Source: Desulfobacter hydrogenophilus (GTDB lineage Bacteria > Desulfobacterota > Desulfobacteria > Desulfobacterales > Desulfobacteraceae). Taken from it: a stretch of DNA of 64,000 nucleotides. The notes under the pieces were generated by a model. That model ran no database searches. It was not told where the DNA came from and saw nothing but the letters and a program-made list of their open reading frames with translations. The stretch is taken from NCBI RefSeq assembly GCF_004319545.1, contig NZ_CP036313.1:693501-757500 (forward strand), in the 5' to 3' direction. Positions 15,105-24,704 of this stretch are shown here, piece after piece (position 1 is the stretch's first letter; each line of letters opens with the position of its first letter). Made by a program: the position numbers and the translations under genes.

Positions 15105-16459
15105 TGGGAAAGGCAAAAAATCTCAGCGTCCTGATGAACGGTGCGCCTGTGGGGTGGCTGGCCCGCAGTGCCAAAGGGATTGTCTCTTTTGGTTACGACG
15201 AGAATTGGCTTTCAGACCGCAACAGAAGACCCTTGTCCCTGTCCCTGTCCCTGCCTCTTACAGCCCAGGTTTATTCTGGTGATCGGGTTGAAAATTATTT
15301 TGATAACCTGCTGCCGGATAACATGACATTGCGTAACAGGCTGCAGGCCAAGGTCGGGGCTTCGTCCACCCGGGCCTTTGACCTGCTTTTCCACATCGGC
15401 AGGGATTGTGTAGGGGCCGTGCAGCTTGTGCCCGAAGGGGAAACGCCAAATGTCAAAATGGTAACCGCAGATCGGGTAGATGAAGCGCAGATAGAGACAA
15501 TTCTCAAGTCCTATGCCGCCATGCCCCTGGGGGTGGACATTGATGCCGATTTCAGGCTTTCCGTTGCCGGGGCCCAGGAAAAAACCGCATTCCTCAGGAT
15601 GCAGAACGGCTGGTACCGCCCTTCCGGGGCCACGCCTACCAGCCATATTTTCAAGCTGCCCATGGGGCGACTGGGTCAAACCGGCTTAGATTTGTCAGGC
15701 AGTGTGGAAAACGAATGGCTCTGCCAGAAGCTTTTGGGGGCCTTTGGCATGTCTGCGGCTGACACCCGGATGGCAAACTTCGGTAGCCAGAAGGTGCTGG
15801 TGGTGAAGCGGTTTGACCGGCGCTGGTCCTCTGGCAGCACCTGGCTGATCCGGCTGCCCCAGGAAGATATCTGCCAAGCCACGGGAACCCCTTCGGCCCT
15901 GAAATATGAGGCGGACGGGGGACCAGACATGACCGCGGTTATGGATCTGCTTCTGGGCTCCGACAAGGCTCATGAGGACCGAACCACCTTTATGACATCT
16001 CAATTGCTTTTTTGGATGTTGGGGGCCATTGATGGGCACGCCAAAAATTTCAGCATCTTTCTTCGGCCCGGCAGCCGGTTTCACCTGACCCCCCTTTACG
16101 ATGTCATCTCAATCTATCCTTTGGCCAGGGCTGGCCAGATTTCCATGCACAAGGTGAAGATGGCTATGGCCGTGTCAGGGAAAAACCGCCATTACAGATG
16201 GAACAGCATAACCAGAAGACATTGGTTGGATACGGCAAAAAAATGCAGGTACCCGGAAGATGAGATGAAGCAGATTATTGAAAAATGCTGTGATATGGCA
16301 CAAGGATGCATAGATCAGGTCAGTGACGCCATGCCCCCGGGGTTTTCTGAGCAGATTTCAGCAGCAATTTTTTCTGGAATACACCAGGCAAGGGAACGGT
16401 TGATTAACAATAAAAAGGGTTCGCGACTTCCCGGTAATGAATGTAACCATCGATTGTAA
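15098..16459 (+). CDS. hipA: HipA-type serine/threonine kinase toxin
   Basis: A 453-residue HipA-family kinase; relatives phosphorylate glutamyl-tRNA synthetase or other targets and cause persistence. It has the N-terminal domain MNGAPVGWLARSAKGIVSFGYD, RVENYFDNLLPDN, then FRLSVAGAQEKTAFL, HIFKLPMG, NEWLCQKLLGAFGM, VVKRFDRRW, the catalytic loop AIDGHAKNFSIFL and metal site LTPLYDVIS. All kinase motifs appear intact. A CCCTGT-type repeat at about 15232-15255 encodes an LSLSLSL stretch. The gene overlaps hipB. The C-terminal 25 residues read into DNA next to the Tn3 remnant and may be altered. Confidence 0.9.
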   Translation: MVMGKAKNLSVLMNGAPVGWLARSAKGIVSFGYDENWLSDRNRRPLSLSLSLPLTAQVYSGDRVENYFDNLLPDNMTLRNRLQAKVGASSTRAFDLLFHIGRDCVGAVQLVPEGETPNVKMVTADRVDEAQIETILKSYAAMPLGVDIDADFRLSVAGAQEKTAFLRMQNGWYRPSGATPTSHIFKLPMGRLGQTGLDLSGSVENEWLCQKLLGAFGMSAADTRMANFGSQKVLVVKRFDRRWSSGSTWLIRLPQEDICQATGTPSALKYEADGGPDMTAVMDLLLGSDKAHEDRTTFMTSQLLFWMLGAIDGHAKNFSIFLRPGSRFHLTPLYDVISIYPLARAGQISMHKVKMAMAVSGKNRHYRWNSITRRHWLDTAKKCRYPEDEMKQIIEKCCDMAQGCIDQVSDAMPPGFSEQISAAIFSGIHQARERLINNKKGSRLPGNECNHRL

Positions 16460-16564
16460 AGATGGAAAAGTTGCTAAATCCGTATTAGAAATTCAATTTG
16501 ACGCTCGTATGGTGGGAAAAATCAAAGAAATGTTGGGTGCAATTAAACATTTAGAGGGAAATCC

Positions 16565-16822
16565 ACAAGCGATACAGAGAGGGGGCAGGAGGATCAACTC
16601 AGTGCTCTTGGCCTCGTGCTTAATGCTTCAGTGCTTTGGCAGACATTATATATGGATCAGGTAGTGGAAGCGTTACGGAGTCAAGGAAGGAAGATTAATC
16701 CCGAGGATTTAGCTCGGACTTCACCATTGGTGCACTCGAATTTAAACGTGCTTGGCAGCTATTCATTTGATTTATCTCCAGAGGTGGAAAATGGCGAAAT
16801 TCGGCCACTGAGAAAGATTTAG
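16565..16822 (+). pseudogene. Tn3-family transposase C-terminal remnant
   Basis: In one frame YREG is followed after a one-base G-run insertion by EDQLSALGLVLNASVLW, QTLYMDQVVEALRSQG, DLARTSPLVHSNLNVLG and SYSFDL, ending PLRKI. This matches the conserved end of Tn3 TnpA. About 80 codons of the ~1000 remain. DNA after the stop (to ~16850) may hold a degenerate terminal repeat. The 100 bp between hipA and this piece encode nothing I recognise. Confidence 0.8.
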
Positions 16823-16849
16823 GTCTTGCAAAAAAATCTGAGTTTTATT

Positions 16850-19329
16850 GCTTAACCCGGTTTTCTGTTCCATTACTGCCCAAACCCCGTATGGTTCAGA
16901 CAATCCCCAAACCACACAATTCCATTATGATGCCCTGGGCCGCCCGGTTCAGGCAATCCGTCCGTTAGGGGATTATACCGAAACCGAGTATGACGCCGTG
17001 GGCAACCGGCGTTTTGCCCGAAGATACGATCGCAACGGCACACTGCTGGAAGAAAGCGAATATGAATATGATGCCCGCGGTCTATTAACCCGAACCACAG
17101 ATCATATGGGATCTGTCACGCAAATCACATATGATGACGCCGGCAGAAAAATTGAACAGACAAATCCTGAAGGCCAGTCGGTTCAGTATGATTATGATGA
17201 AGTGGGCAATGTTGTCCAGACCATTGATGCCATGGGAGGTCTCTACCGATTTTATTATGATTTGAACAACCGGAAAGTACGTTCCGTCAATCCTCTGGGA
17301 GAGACCACAGCCTTTGTTTACGATCCCAACGGAAACCAGACGACTGTCATCTTGCCTGATCAAAGCACGGCCCATTATTTCTACGATGCCGTAAACCGGA
17401 AAATCGGGGAAGAAGACAGGCTGGGTTTCCTTCAACTTTTTGAATATGATGCATCCGGCAATATGACCACCCATACGGATGCCAAAGGCTACGCGTCCAC
17501 ATATGAATACGACGCAGCCAACCGGCCGGTCAAAATCATTGATGCCGCCGGCCATGAAATCACCGTCACCTATGACGAAGCCGGCCGAAAACTCCAGCTT
17601 ACCGACGCCCGGGGTGCTGTCACAGACTTTCTATATGATGTCCAAGGGAACCTGATCCGCAAAGCATGACCCAAATTTCCTATCCGTCAGGCAGAACCGT
17701 TGATAAATACTATGACGAAACCAACTTCCTTGCCACGGTAGACTACCTGGGTAACCAGGCCGCTGCATTCACACCGGATGAAAACGGCCGGATCATTTTT
17801 GCCGGTTATGGCAATGATACCGATCTGACCCTGACCTACGACACCATAGGCAGGGAAGAGAGCAGAACGTTTGCCACACCGGGCTCTGATCCGCTTTTCA
17901 CTGTGTCGGACATGACATATGACGGCCGGGGCAGTCTTACTGCGCAGACCGAGACTTTTGATGCGGTAACAGCAGTTGACGCATTCACCTATGATAACCA
18001 GGACCGCCTGACCGCCCGCACCCGGAACCTCACCCCGGCCGGGGAATGGGACTATGACCTTGTGGGCAACTGGGAATATACCAACCAGAACGGCACGGCT
18101 GAAACCAGGACAGTCACGGGTGACAACGAATACACCAATGTCGGCGGTTTACTCCCGGTCCATGACGGCCGGGGCAACATGACTTTTGACGGAGACCTGG
18201 ATTATGAATACGACTGGGCCAACCGGCTGATCAGGGTGGCTTCCGGTGCCACCGTGCTGGGTGAATACACCTATGATGCCCTGAACCGGCGGGTGACCAA
18301 AGCCGTGAACACCGTCAGCACCACCTTCGTTTATGATGACGATGCCGTGGTTGAGGCGTATGAAAATACCGTTCTGCGCCGGACCTATGTCTACGGGAAT
18401 GCTGTGGACGATCCGATTCTGGTTGAAACCGGCAGCCAGGTTTACTATTATATCGCCGATATCCGCGGCAGCATCCGAGCTGTCACAGACAGTTCCGGTG
18501 CCCTGAAGGAATACTATGAGTACGGCCCCTTCGGGCTGATGGCGATCTTTGACAATCAGGGGCAGGATATTACGACCACCGGCTCCACTATCGGCAATCC
18601 CTACGGTATACCGGCAGGCGGTGAGATAGCGAGTCCGGGCTCTGGCATTACCGGAACCGGATGTACTCTGCTGAATTGGGGCGGTTCCTGCAGCGTGATC
18701 CTGCCGGGTATGTGGATGGGGTGAATCTGTATGCCTATGTCTTAAATAACCCACTGAGGTACACTGATCCTGACGGGTTGATGGCACGGGAGGCTTATGA
18801 TTGGACTATGGATACAGCCTTGCCGGTTGTTTCTGATGTCTCTGCTGGTTTTGGCGATACAATCACATTTGGTGCTACAAAAACAGTAAGGGACATGTGG
18901 AATGAAACCTTCTGGGATGGCCAGGATAGTGTGAATTACGATTCAGGAGCATATAAACTTGGTACCGGAAAAACAACCTTAGACGCTGTAACAAATTTAG
19001 GAGCTCCTGATGTTCGTTTTGGACTTGATTCGCCGATAGGTGGCATGACAACCACATTGCCTTTTGGTAGTGGAGGGAATCCAACGACTTCTCGTACTAC
19101 ACCATCTATCAATACACCGCTTGCTCCAGGCGTAAACATGAAAATTGATGGAAAGACAAATGTCGATACTAAAAACATTGGTCTCAGAACTAGTATATCA
19201 ACTCCTTTGGGAGGCGGTAAATTAAACACGGATATCTCATCTATGCAGATGAATTTTAATTTAAGAGGTCCTCAAATGAATTTTCCTTTAGGTTATGGAG
19301 CAAATGCGTATATAGGTATCCAGTGGTAA
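16850..19329 (+). pseudogene. Rhs/YD-repeat protein gene, 5'-truncated and frameshifted
   Basis: More than a dozen YD repeats (ITYDDAGRKIEQTNPEG, YEYDAANRPVKIID and similar) run through three frames. The first frame begins without a natural start directly after the Tn3 remnant. A frameshift at about 17665 splits LIRKA from TQISYPSGR. A missing base at about 18602 and an in-frame TGA at about 18622 disrupt the core YTGRRxD. Beyond that, MYSAELGRFLQRDPAGYVDG and NPLRYTDPDGL mark the RHS core end. A unique 180-residue tip follows, rich in G/T/N with no catalytic motif I recognise. Intact relatives are large wall- or surface-associated delivery proteins. This copy cannot make a full product, though the last frame (18661-19329) is open. 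Confidence 0.85.
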
Positions 19330-19342
19330 ATGAGGGGGATGA

Positions 19343-19540
19343 ATGTTAAAAATAATTCTAATATATGGCCTTATATATTTGTGTTGTGTCTTTTTTATGT
19401 TTGTAAGTGAGATTACATATAAAAAAAAATCATTGAGTGCAGTTTTGAAAGATTACAAAAGTATTATAATTAAATGTACTTTAATATTCGGTGTCTTTGT
19501 CATAGCCTCGGCTGTTTATCATGTTATGGGTATTTCGTAA
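19343..19540 (+). CDS. Small two-helix membrane protein, possible Rhs-tip immunity
   Basis: A 65-residue protein with a strong GAGGGGG site before ATG 19343, 13 bp after the Rhs stop. Two hydrophobic stretches, IILIYGLIYLCCVFFMFV and CTLIFGVFVIASAVYHV, flank a basic linker (TYKKKSLSAVLKDYKS). The position directly after a variable Rhs tip is where immunity genes lie, so a membrane immunity protein is possible. There is no family match. Confidence 0.5.
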   Translation: MLKIILIYGLIYLCCVFFMFVSEITYKKKSLSAVLKDYKSIIIKCTLIFGVFVIASAVYHVMGIS

Positions 19541-19589
19541 TTCTGAGGTATCGGGAACTATGATATTGAGTGTGTGAGGTCAAGTCTTT

Positions 19590-19690
19590 AATTCCGGGTA
19601 GAGTAGAGCACTGGTTCAGCAAGTTTCTCCGGTCTTTCGGTATCCTTTCTTCCCCAGTGCTCCCTCATCAAACCGTGCATACGGTTCTCC
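19590..19690 (-). other. Possible group II intron 3'-end remnant
   Basis: On the minus strand GAACCGTATGCACGGTTTGATGAGG recalls a domain V that has lost its middle (20-nt-limited view: GAACCGTATGCACGGTTT). An 8-bp stem AGCACTGG/CCAGTGCT then leads to CTACTCTACC, like the domain VI end of bacterial group II introns. It abuts the left end of the RIT element. Low certainty without a covariance search. Confidence 0.35.
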
Positions 19691-19784
19691 CGTACATTAT
19701 GTGAAGGCCGCGCTTATGTTGCCTTGGCTATGCAATAGCCTGTTTTGTAAACAATTTTAGGTTTGCGGCCATCACATAAGTAAA
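19691..19784 (+). repeat. Left end of the RIT element
   Basis: Contains two blocks repeated in inverse orientation at the right end: TTATGTGAAGGCCGCGCTTA (19698-19717) and ACATAAGTAAA (19774-19784), with an ATTTTAGGT stretch between them shared as well. Confidence 0.8.
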
Positions 19785-19797
19785 GTGTTTTTTGCGG

Positions 19798-20799
19798 TTA
19801 CAGTGATTTTAGGAATGCCATAAATTCCGGATTATTGGACCAATTATCGATAGTATCCGAAGCTGATGCCGGAACCTCGCATTGAGCGAGTGCTTTAGCC
19901 TTCATTTCAAGATCTATCTCTGCATAGATGTGAGTTGTATCGAGGGACACATGTCCGAGCCAGGCGCGGATCGTATTAATGTCGACACCAGAACGTAGTA
20001 GATGCACTGCAGTTGTGTGGCGGATGGTGTGAGTGCTGATCCGCTTAGTAGACAAAATAGGCAACTTTTGACTCGCAGTTTGGGCAGATCGTTTGACAAC
20101 AGCACAGATTCCGAATCGTGTGATTGGCTGTTTTTGACGGTTTAAAAAAACTGGTTCATCCGCCCGGCGTCCGACAACGAGAGCAGCTAATTTACCGGCC
20201 GTGTGTGGCCATAAAGGACATCGTCGTACCTTGCCTCCTTTTCCCAGGAGTATGACCGATGAAGGAGAACCGAGGTCCAGATCCGCGATAGTAAGGTTTG
20301 CCGCTTCGCTTGCCCGGGCTCCTGAGTTATACAAAAAAAGCAACAAGGCATGATCCCGCAGACCTTGTGGGGTGTTGCGATTGGGAGCATTAAGCAATGC
20401 GTCCATCTCGCGCTTGTCGAGATAAGTCATGGATGGTTTTGAAATTTTTTTGAAGGGTATTGAACGGACCAGGGTAAGCCAGGTGATGTGCTCTGGGCTA
20501 CGTTCGCCAATAAAACGTGCCAAGGCATGAATCGCAGCAAGACGCTGATTTCGGGTAGAGACGGAACATCCGCGTTGTTTTTCCAATCGAAGCAGGAATT
20601 GGCGGACAATATCTGCAGAGATATCCTCGATCGACAGCTAATCTACCGACTTGTTCAGGTTTTTGGCCGTGAATGGAAGAAATAAAACCAATGTATCACG
20701 ATAGCTTACTTGAGTGTTATGCGCGAGGTTGCGTTCACCGACCAGATATTCCAGAAGGAAACGACGGATCCATGGCCCCAAAACTTTATTTTTATTCAT
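19798..20799 (-). pseudogene. RIT recombinase C with premature amber codon
   Basis: From ATG 20799, overlapping the RitB stop by 4 bp, the frame reads MNKNKVLGPWIRRFLLEYLV. It has one in-frame TAG at 20640-20638, in a VD-stop-LSIEDI context where relatives have an arginine, then continues for 265 codons. Motifs of a tyrosine recombinase are present after the stop: GARASEAANL, LGKGGKVRRCPLW, HTIRHTTAVHLLRSG, WLGHVSLDTTHIYAEI. The catalytic R-H-R-H-Y set therefore lies intact beyond the stop. Confidence 0.8.
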
Positions 20800-21740
20800 G
20801 ATTCACCTCCTTCCGTTGCGTATCGTTGAAAGCGCACACTTGCTTCATGCAGAAGTTCTGGGGTCATCGCAAGGTAGCGTTGGGTAGCCGCCACATTTAT
20901 GTGGCCCAGGTAGGTAGCCAAAAAAGGTAGAAGCCGTTGCACGTCCGCACCCTCGCGGTACCAGGATATCAATCGGTTTAAGGCAAAGGTGTGGCGAATG
21001 TCATGAAGACGCGGTTGGAACCGTCCTCCGTCCTTTCGACGAATATCAGCGCTTTCACAAAGTAGACGGAAAATCCGTTCTGTACTGCCTCGTGTCAGCC
21101 CCTCTCCCTGTCGGGTAGCGAAGAAGGCAGAGCGATTCCGTGCTAGGCGTGGGAGCTGTCGTCTTGTCTTTACGTAAGTGACTAGTACAGCGGTTAATTG
21201 AGGGCCTATTGGTACCCATCTACTCTTGAAGAATTTGGTATTGCGAATGGTGAGCAGGCTTGCCGGTAGATCGACGTCGGCCAGAGAAAGTGACAATGCT
21301 TCGCCGATTCGAAGCCCTGTGCCATAAAGGAGAAGCAGGAGTGTGCGAAATGTGGCAGGTTGAACCTTAAATCTTCGACTGCAGCCCAGGATATCGGTCA
21401 TCTCAACTAATCGGCGGAATTGGTCATGCGTGTAGATATAGGGCTGGAACAGCGCTGGACGTTTGGGTATTGTCGTTGGTAACGGAAATAATGAAACGTG
21501 ACCTCGGCTAAGTGCAAACCGGTAGAATCCGCTAAGTGCGTCGAACTTTCGATGCCAAAACGTAGTAATCGGCCCCGTTCCGGTGAGATAATCCTTTACG
21601 GCGTTGGGAGTGACCTGAGTAATGTCAATATCCCCCATTGCCCGGCAAAAGGCTTTCAGTATAACGGATTCCGCCCGAAAGCGCATGCCCATGGATTGTT
21701 TAAAAATTATATATTCGGTAGCAAGCTGGGAAAGGTTCAT
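20796..21740 (-). CDS. RIT recombinase B (tyrosine recombinase)
   Basis: 314 residues from ATG 21740, which overlaps the RitA stop. An N-terminal core-binding domain (LATEYIIFKQSMGMRFRAES) is followed by a catalytic domain with LYGTGLRIGEALSL (first Arg), FFKSRWVPIGP, LHDIRHTFALNRL (His-x-x-Arg), and TYLGHINVAATQRYLAMTP (His and nucleophile Tyr). All catalytic residues are visible and no disruption is seen. It acts with RitA and RitC in DNA strand exchange; the division of labour in these trios is not known. Confidence 0.88.
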   Translation of the reverse strand: MNLSQLATEYIIFKQSMGMRFRAESVILKAFCRAMGDIDITQVTPNAVKDYLTGTGPITTFWHRKFDALSGFYRFALSRGHVSLFPLPTTIPKRPALFQPYIYTHDQFRRLVEMTDILGCSRRFKVQPATFRTLLLLLYGTGLRIGEALSLSLADVDLPASLLTIRNTKFFKSRWVPIGPQLTAVLVTYVKTRRQLPRLARNRSAFFATRQGEGLTRGSTERIFRLLCESADIRRKDGGRFQPRLHDIRHTFALNRLISWYREGADVQRLLPFLATYLGHINVAATQRYLAMTPELLHEASVRFQRYATEGGES

Positions 21741-22984
21741 GACAGCCCTCCCAAATCGACATCTGCTACCAGCCGCAGCTCTGGGAGGTTCACCTTGGCA
21801 TAGATTCGTGTGGCAGAGGTGCTGCGATGCCCCAGATGGTCGCCGATTTCCTTGAGTGACAAACCCTCTGTTACCAAATGCATTGCGCAGGCGTGGCGCA
21901 ATGCGTGCGGGCCTCGATGTATAGGATGAAGTCCGACGTTTGCCATGCATCGACTTACAACATTGTAAAGACCGCCTACCGAGAGCGGTTTAATGGGTGC
22001 TTTAAGCGTAAGGAATATCTCGTGACGGCAATTTTGCGGTCGAACGCTTCTTAAGTAACGGATGATTGCGTTGCCGACGATGGGTGTCAATGGATAGGTC
22101 TGGGTTCTGCGCTGTTTGGGACGGAACACGGATATCCGGTTGTTTTCCCAGTCGATATCCTCAAGGCTAAGGCTTGCGACCTCGCTCGACCGCAAAGCAT
22201 AGATCACGAATAGTAAAATAATGGCACGGTCACGGATATTCTGAGGTCGATCGGTAGCCACATTGTCAATCAGGCGATTCACATCCTTCCACGTTGGACC
22301 AGAAGGCAAAATTTCCTGGGAAAATAAACGGGGACCCTGAATTGCAGGAGCTATTGCAGGAAGACACCAGCCCCGTTGTGCTGCGTAGCGGAAGAATGTT
22401 TTGAGCGCTTTGGCGGTGGTGGCGACAGAGACTCGGGACCATCCCTTGTCGCCGCATGAGGCAAGAAACGTGTCAACATCCAAGATCTCAACTGTGGAAA
22501 CAGATCGGTTATGATCTTCACACCAATGCAGGAACTTTTTGACATACCAACAATAGTTGCGGATTGTTCTCAAAGACAGACCTCGTTCGGATTCCATCCA
22601 CTTGGTGAAATCTTCGATCAAGCCCGCAAACAATGGGGGCTCTATGACAACCTCCTCCAGACGCCCAAGGAATCAGAGCCACTCGGTTGCCACCTGAATA
22701 AACAACTTACGGGACCACTTCAAAGTGTGGACACGTCCACGGCGACATTGCTGCCTTGCCCATCGGTCGGCTGCTGCTCTGATATGTTCAGGCGTTACGT
22801 TCGATGTGGAAGGAATATTGAGTATTTGAACGACTTGGAGAAGCTCCCGGGCAATACGTAACAGAGTTTCATGAGCGCACCCATCGTCTGCACGATATGC
22901 AAGATAGCTATCACGCTCATCAAATAACGGTGCCTTTCTGTGACGGGCAAGAACGGCTGGGTAGTTAAATAGTTTTTCTAAAAT
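21737..22984 (-). pseudogene. RIT recombinase A with premature opal codon
   Basis: AGGAGG precedes an ATT at 22984 where relatives begin with Met-Leu. The frame (LEKLFNYPAVLARHRKAP, TLLRIARELLQVVQ, AAADRWARQQCRRGR) reaches WL then TGA at 22675-22673, then FLGRLEEVV and the recombinase body. The body holds YALRSSEVASLSLED, HALRHACAMHLVTEG, and LGHRSTSATRIYAKV with the catalytic Tyr. A CGA-to-TGA change fits the expected WLRFLGRLE. A shorter product from TTG 22633 (298 residues) remains possible and would keep the catalytic domain. Confidence 0.78.
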
Positions 22985-23034
22985 GGTTGGACCTCCTATA
23001 TTTGAATTAATGGATGTTCAACCACTTAACCAAG

Positions 23035-23130
23035 TTTACTTATGTGGTGTCCACTGAAAATAAAGACCTAAAATACAGCACACTACGCGTTGCACATAAC
23101 ATAAGTGCGGACTTCACATAACGTACACGG
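23035..23130 (-). repeat. Right end of the RIT element
   Basis: Inverse counterpart of 19691-19784: TTTACTTATGT at 23035-23045, then ACCTAAAAT, then AACATAAGTGCGGACTTCAC with continuing ATAACGTAC at 23098-23126. Confidence 0.8.
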
Positions 23131-23830
23131 CTTTCCGATGTTCTTCATCGTAAGGCTTGCGCTATTTTCCCTGCTTGGCCTTACAATAGAGCTTCCCCTG
23201 TAGTGTCCTGATTCTAATTGGAGTTAATAGCATAATGCAATCTCCGAATCCTCCGCTCGTTGGTTGCTTGAACAAAGTAGGGTCCCTTTCTTCGGCCTGG
23301 GTTATGTTGTCCCTTGGCCTCAAACGGTACTATGAACCCCTCCGACTCCCAATACGACCCGATGGAATTTCGGATACCCTTATATCCATCGGTTGATGGT
23401 CCTACACCACCGCCGTATTGGGTCTTCCGCACTGTACTGTACTTCTTCCGATACATGCCATCCCTGCTACCCCGGAAGATCACCTGGAATGCTTCCGTTT
23501 TCCCATTCCAGATGCAACTGCCTTCCCTTAATGTCCAGAAAGTCGGCATCTTCAATTAGTTGACGAGGCTACATATCGGTTCACTCTCGTTACGGCCTGC
23601 ATCTTTGCCCATGGGAAACTTACAACCCCTGGTTACCCAGACGCTGCTTCCCGGTGCTAAGGAGGCGTACGGACAACGCCCCCTACAGGACTTTAACCTG
23701 TTAGAACAACAGCCGATTACGGCATACGAACATTATATTTTTATCTGATATTTTAGTAGGATACAACTATTTTCAAAAAATGGGGACAAAATAGCCCAAA
23801 CGTTTCGGAAGGAGAAACTAAGGGCTAAGC
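23131..23830. other. Non-coding stretch between the RIT element and the IS66 tail
   Basis: About 700 bp. A minus-strand open frame of 113 codons (23555-23214) has no ribosome site and resembles the small spurious frames often annotated near group II introns (ESEGFIVPFEAKGQHNP). The text after 23200 may therefore be intron-derived. No recognisable gene, promoter or RNA could be supported. Confidence 0.35.
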
Positions 23831-24196
23831 GTGGCACATTTCATTGGCTGTAAATGCTTATCTGGCGCGGCTTTAAATCACCCTATTGCACGATATTGCA
23901 GGAATTGGTTCCGCGCCTCGGATAATAATGTGGTTGAAAATGCCATAAGACCCTTTGTCGTCGGTAGAAAAAACTGGTTGTTTTCGTGTACGCCCGCGGG
24001 TGCCAGGGCCAGTGCCTGTATTTACAGCCTCATCGAAACCGCCAAGGCCAATGGTTTTGAACCTTACTGGTACCTCAAATATCTCTTTGAAAATTTACCG
24101 GAAGCCATGACGGAAGATGAATTTAAAGCCTTGATGCCACAAAACGTGGATAAAAATTTGCTGGAATCCAACTATACAACACCCCGCCAGGCTTAA
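23831..24196 (+). pseudogene. IS66-family transposase C-terminal remnant
   Basis: The frame encodes RASDNNVVENAIRPFVVGRK, NWLFSCTPAGARASACIYSL, IETAKANGFEPYWYLKYLF and EDEFKALMP. This is the end of the IS66 TnpC DDE domain (the E of the triad in VVENAIRP) and its C-terminal tail. The first two-thirds of the gene and TnpA/TnpB are absent. It marks the downstream edge of the toxin-immunity pair. Confidence 0.88.
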
Positions 24197-24218
24197 AAAG
24201 GTGTGGTTCATACACCGC

Positions 24219-24704
24219 TTACGATTTATTGTTATTGTCCTGAAATTCATTATATTCATTCTCATTTAGAGAAGAATTCAATTCCAACCAGTTATCCGTG
24301 TCCTGACTGACAATCCAGTTTGAAAATTCCTGAATTAAATTTTTAAAGCGAAACCACTCTTCACCGGACAAAAGTTCCCAGCGCTCCAGCAATAATTCAT
24401 CAAGTCGAAATATTTTTGTCCCAGCCAGAGAGCTGATAAGCTTGGACTCAAATTCCAGTACCTTTTTTTGTTCAGCAGTATCCGTTAGAAATACCGAGTA
24501 TTTTGCGGAAAGCCACAAAACAGTCACGAAACCTGAAAGCTCAACTGAAAATTCGACACTGCTGTCAGATAATTTTCCATCCCATAGACTATCGGTTTCC
24601 AAAAGTTCTGCCAGCTCACCAGGTAATGCACGAAATAAAGGGTCCATCAAACGATTAAAATAATGACCTGGCTGGTATATAATATATGTTATTGAATGGC
24701 TCAT
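24219..24704 (-). CDS. Putative immunity protein for the adjacent toxin
   Basis: A 161-residue acidic cytoplasmic-looking protein with no signal peptide, starting at ATG 24704 and overlapping the last base(s) of the toxin gene. It is rich in W, E and L (LDELLLERWELLSGEEWFRF) and ends in an N/E-rich tail. There is no family match. The position immediately downstream of a variable toxin tip, with tight coupling, is the usual place for a polymorphic-toxin immunity gene. That role is inferred from position alone. Confidence 0.6.
   Translation of the reverse strand: MSHSITYIIYQPGHYFNRLMDPLFRALPGELAELLETDSLWDGKLSDSSVEFSVELSGFVTVLWLSAKYSVFLTDTAEQKKVLEFESKLISSLAGTKIFRLDELLLERWELLSGEEWFRFKNLIQEFSNWIVSQDTDNWLELNSSLNENEYNEFQDNNNKS

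Larger units (their letters stand above)
19691..23130 (-). mobile_element. RIT element (recombinases in trio), decayed
   Basis: Three different tyrosine recombinase genes lie head to tail on the minus strand, each overlapping the next by ATGA. This is the defining layout of RIT elements. The array is bounded by inverted ends: CGTACATTATGTGAAGGCC... at 19691-19720 against 23098-23130, and an inner ACATAAGTAAA at 19774-19784 against 23035-23045. Total about 3.44 kb. Two of the three genes carry an in-frame stop, so this copy is probably immobile unless helped in trans. Confidence 0.85.

Noticed and set aside
15232..15255. CCCTGT-type tandem repeat in hipA as a phase-variation switch
   Set aside because: The unit is six bases, so copy changes would not shift the frame; it only changes an LSL stretch.
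23214..23555. Minus-strand open frame of 113 codons
   Set aside because: No ribosome site or known domain. It resembles spurious translations of intron-like DNA; kept only as a note in the non-coding stretch.
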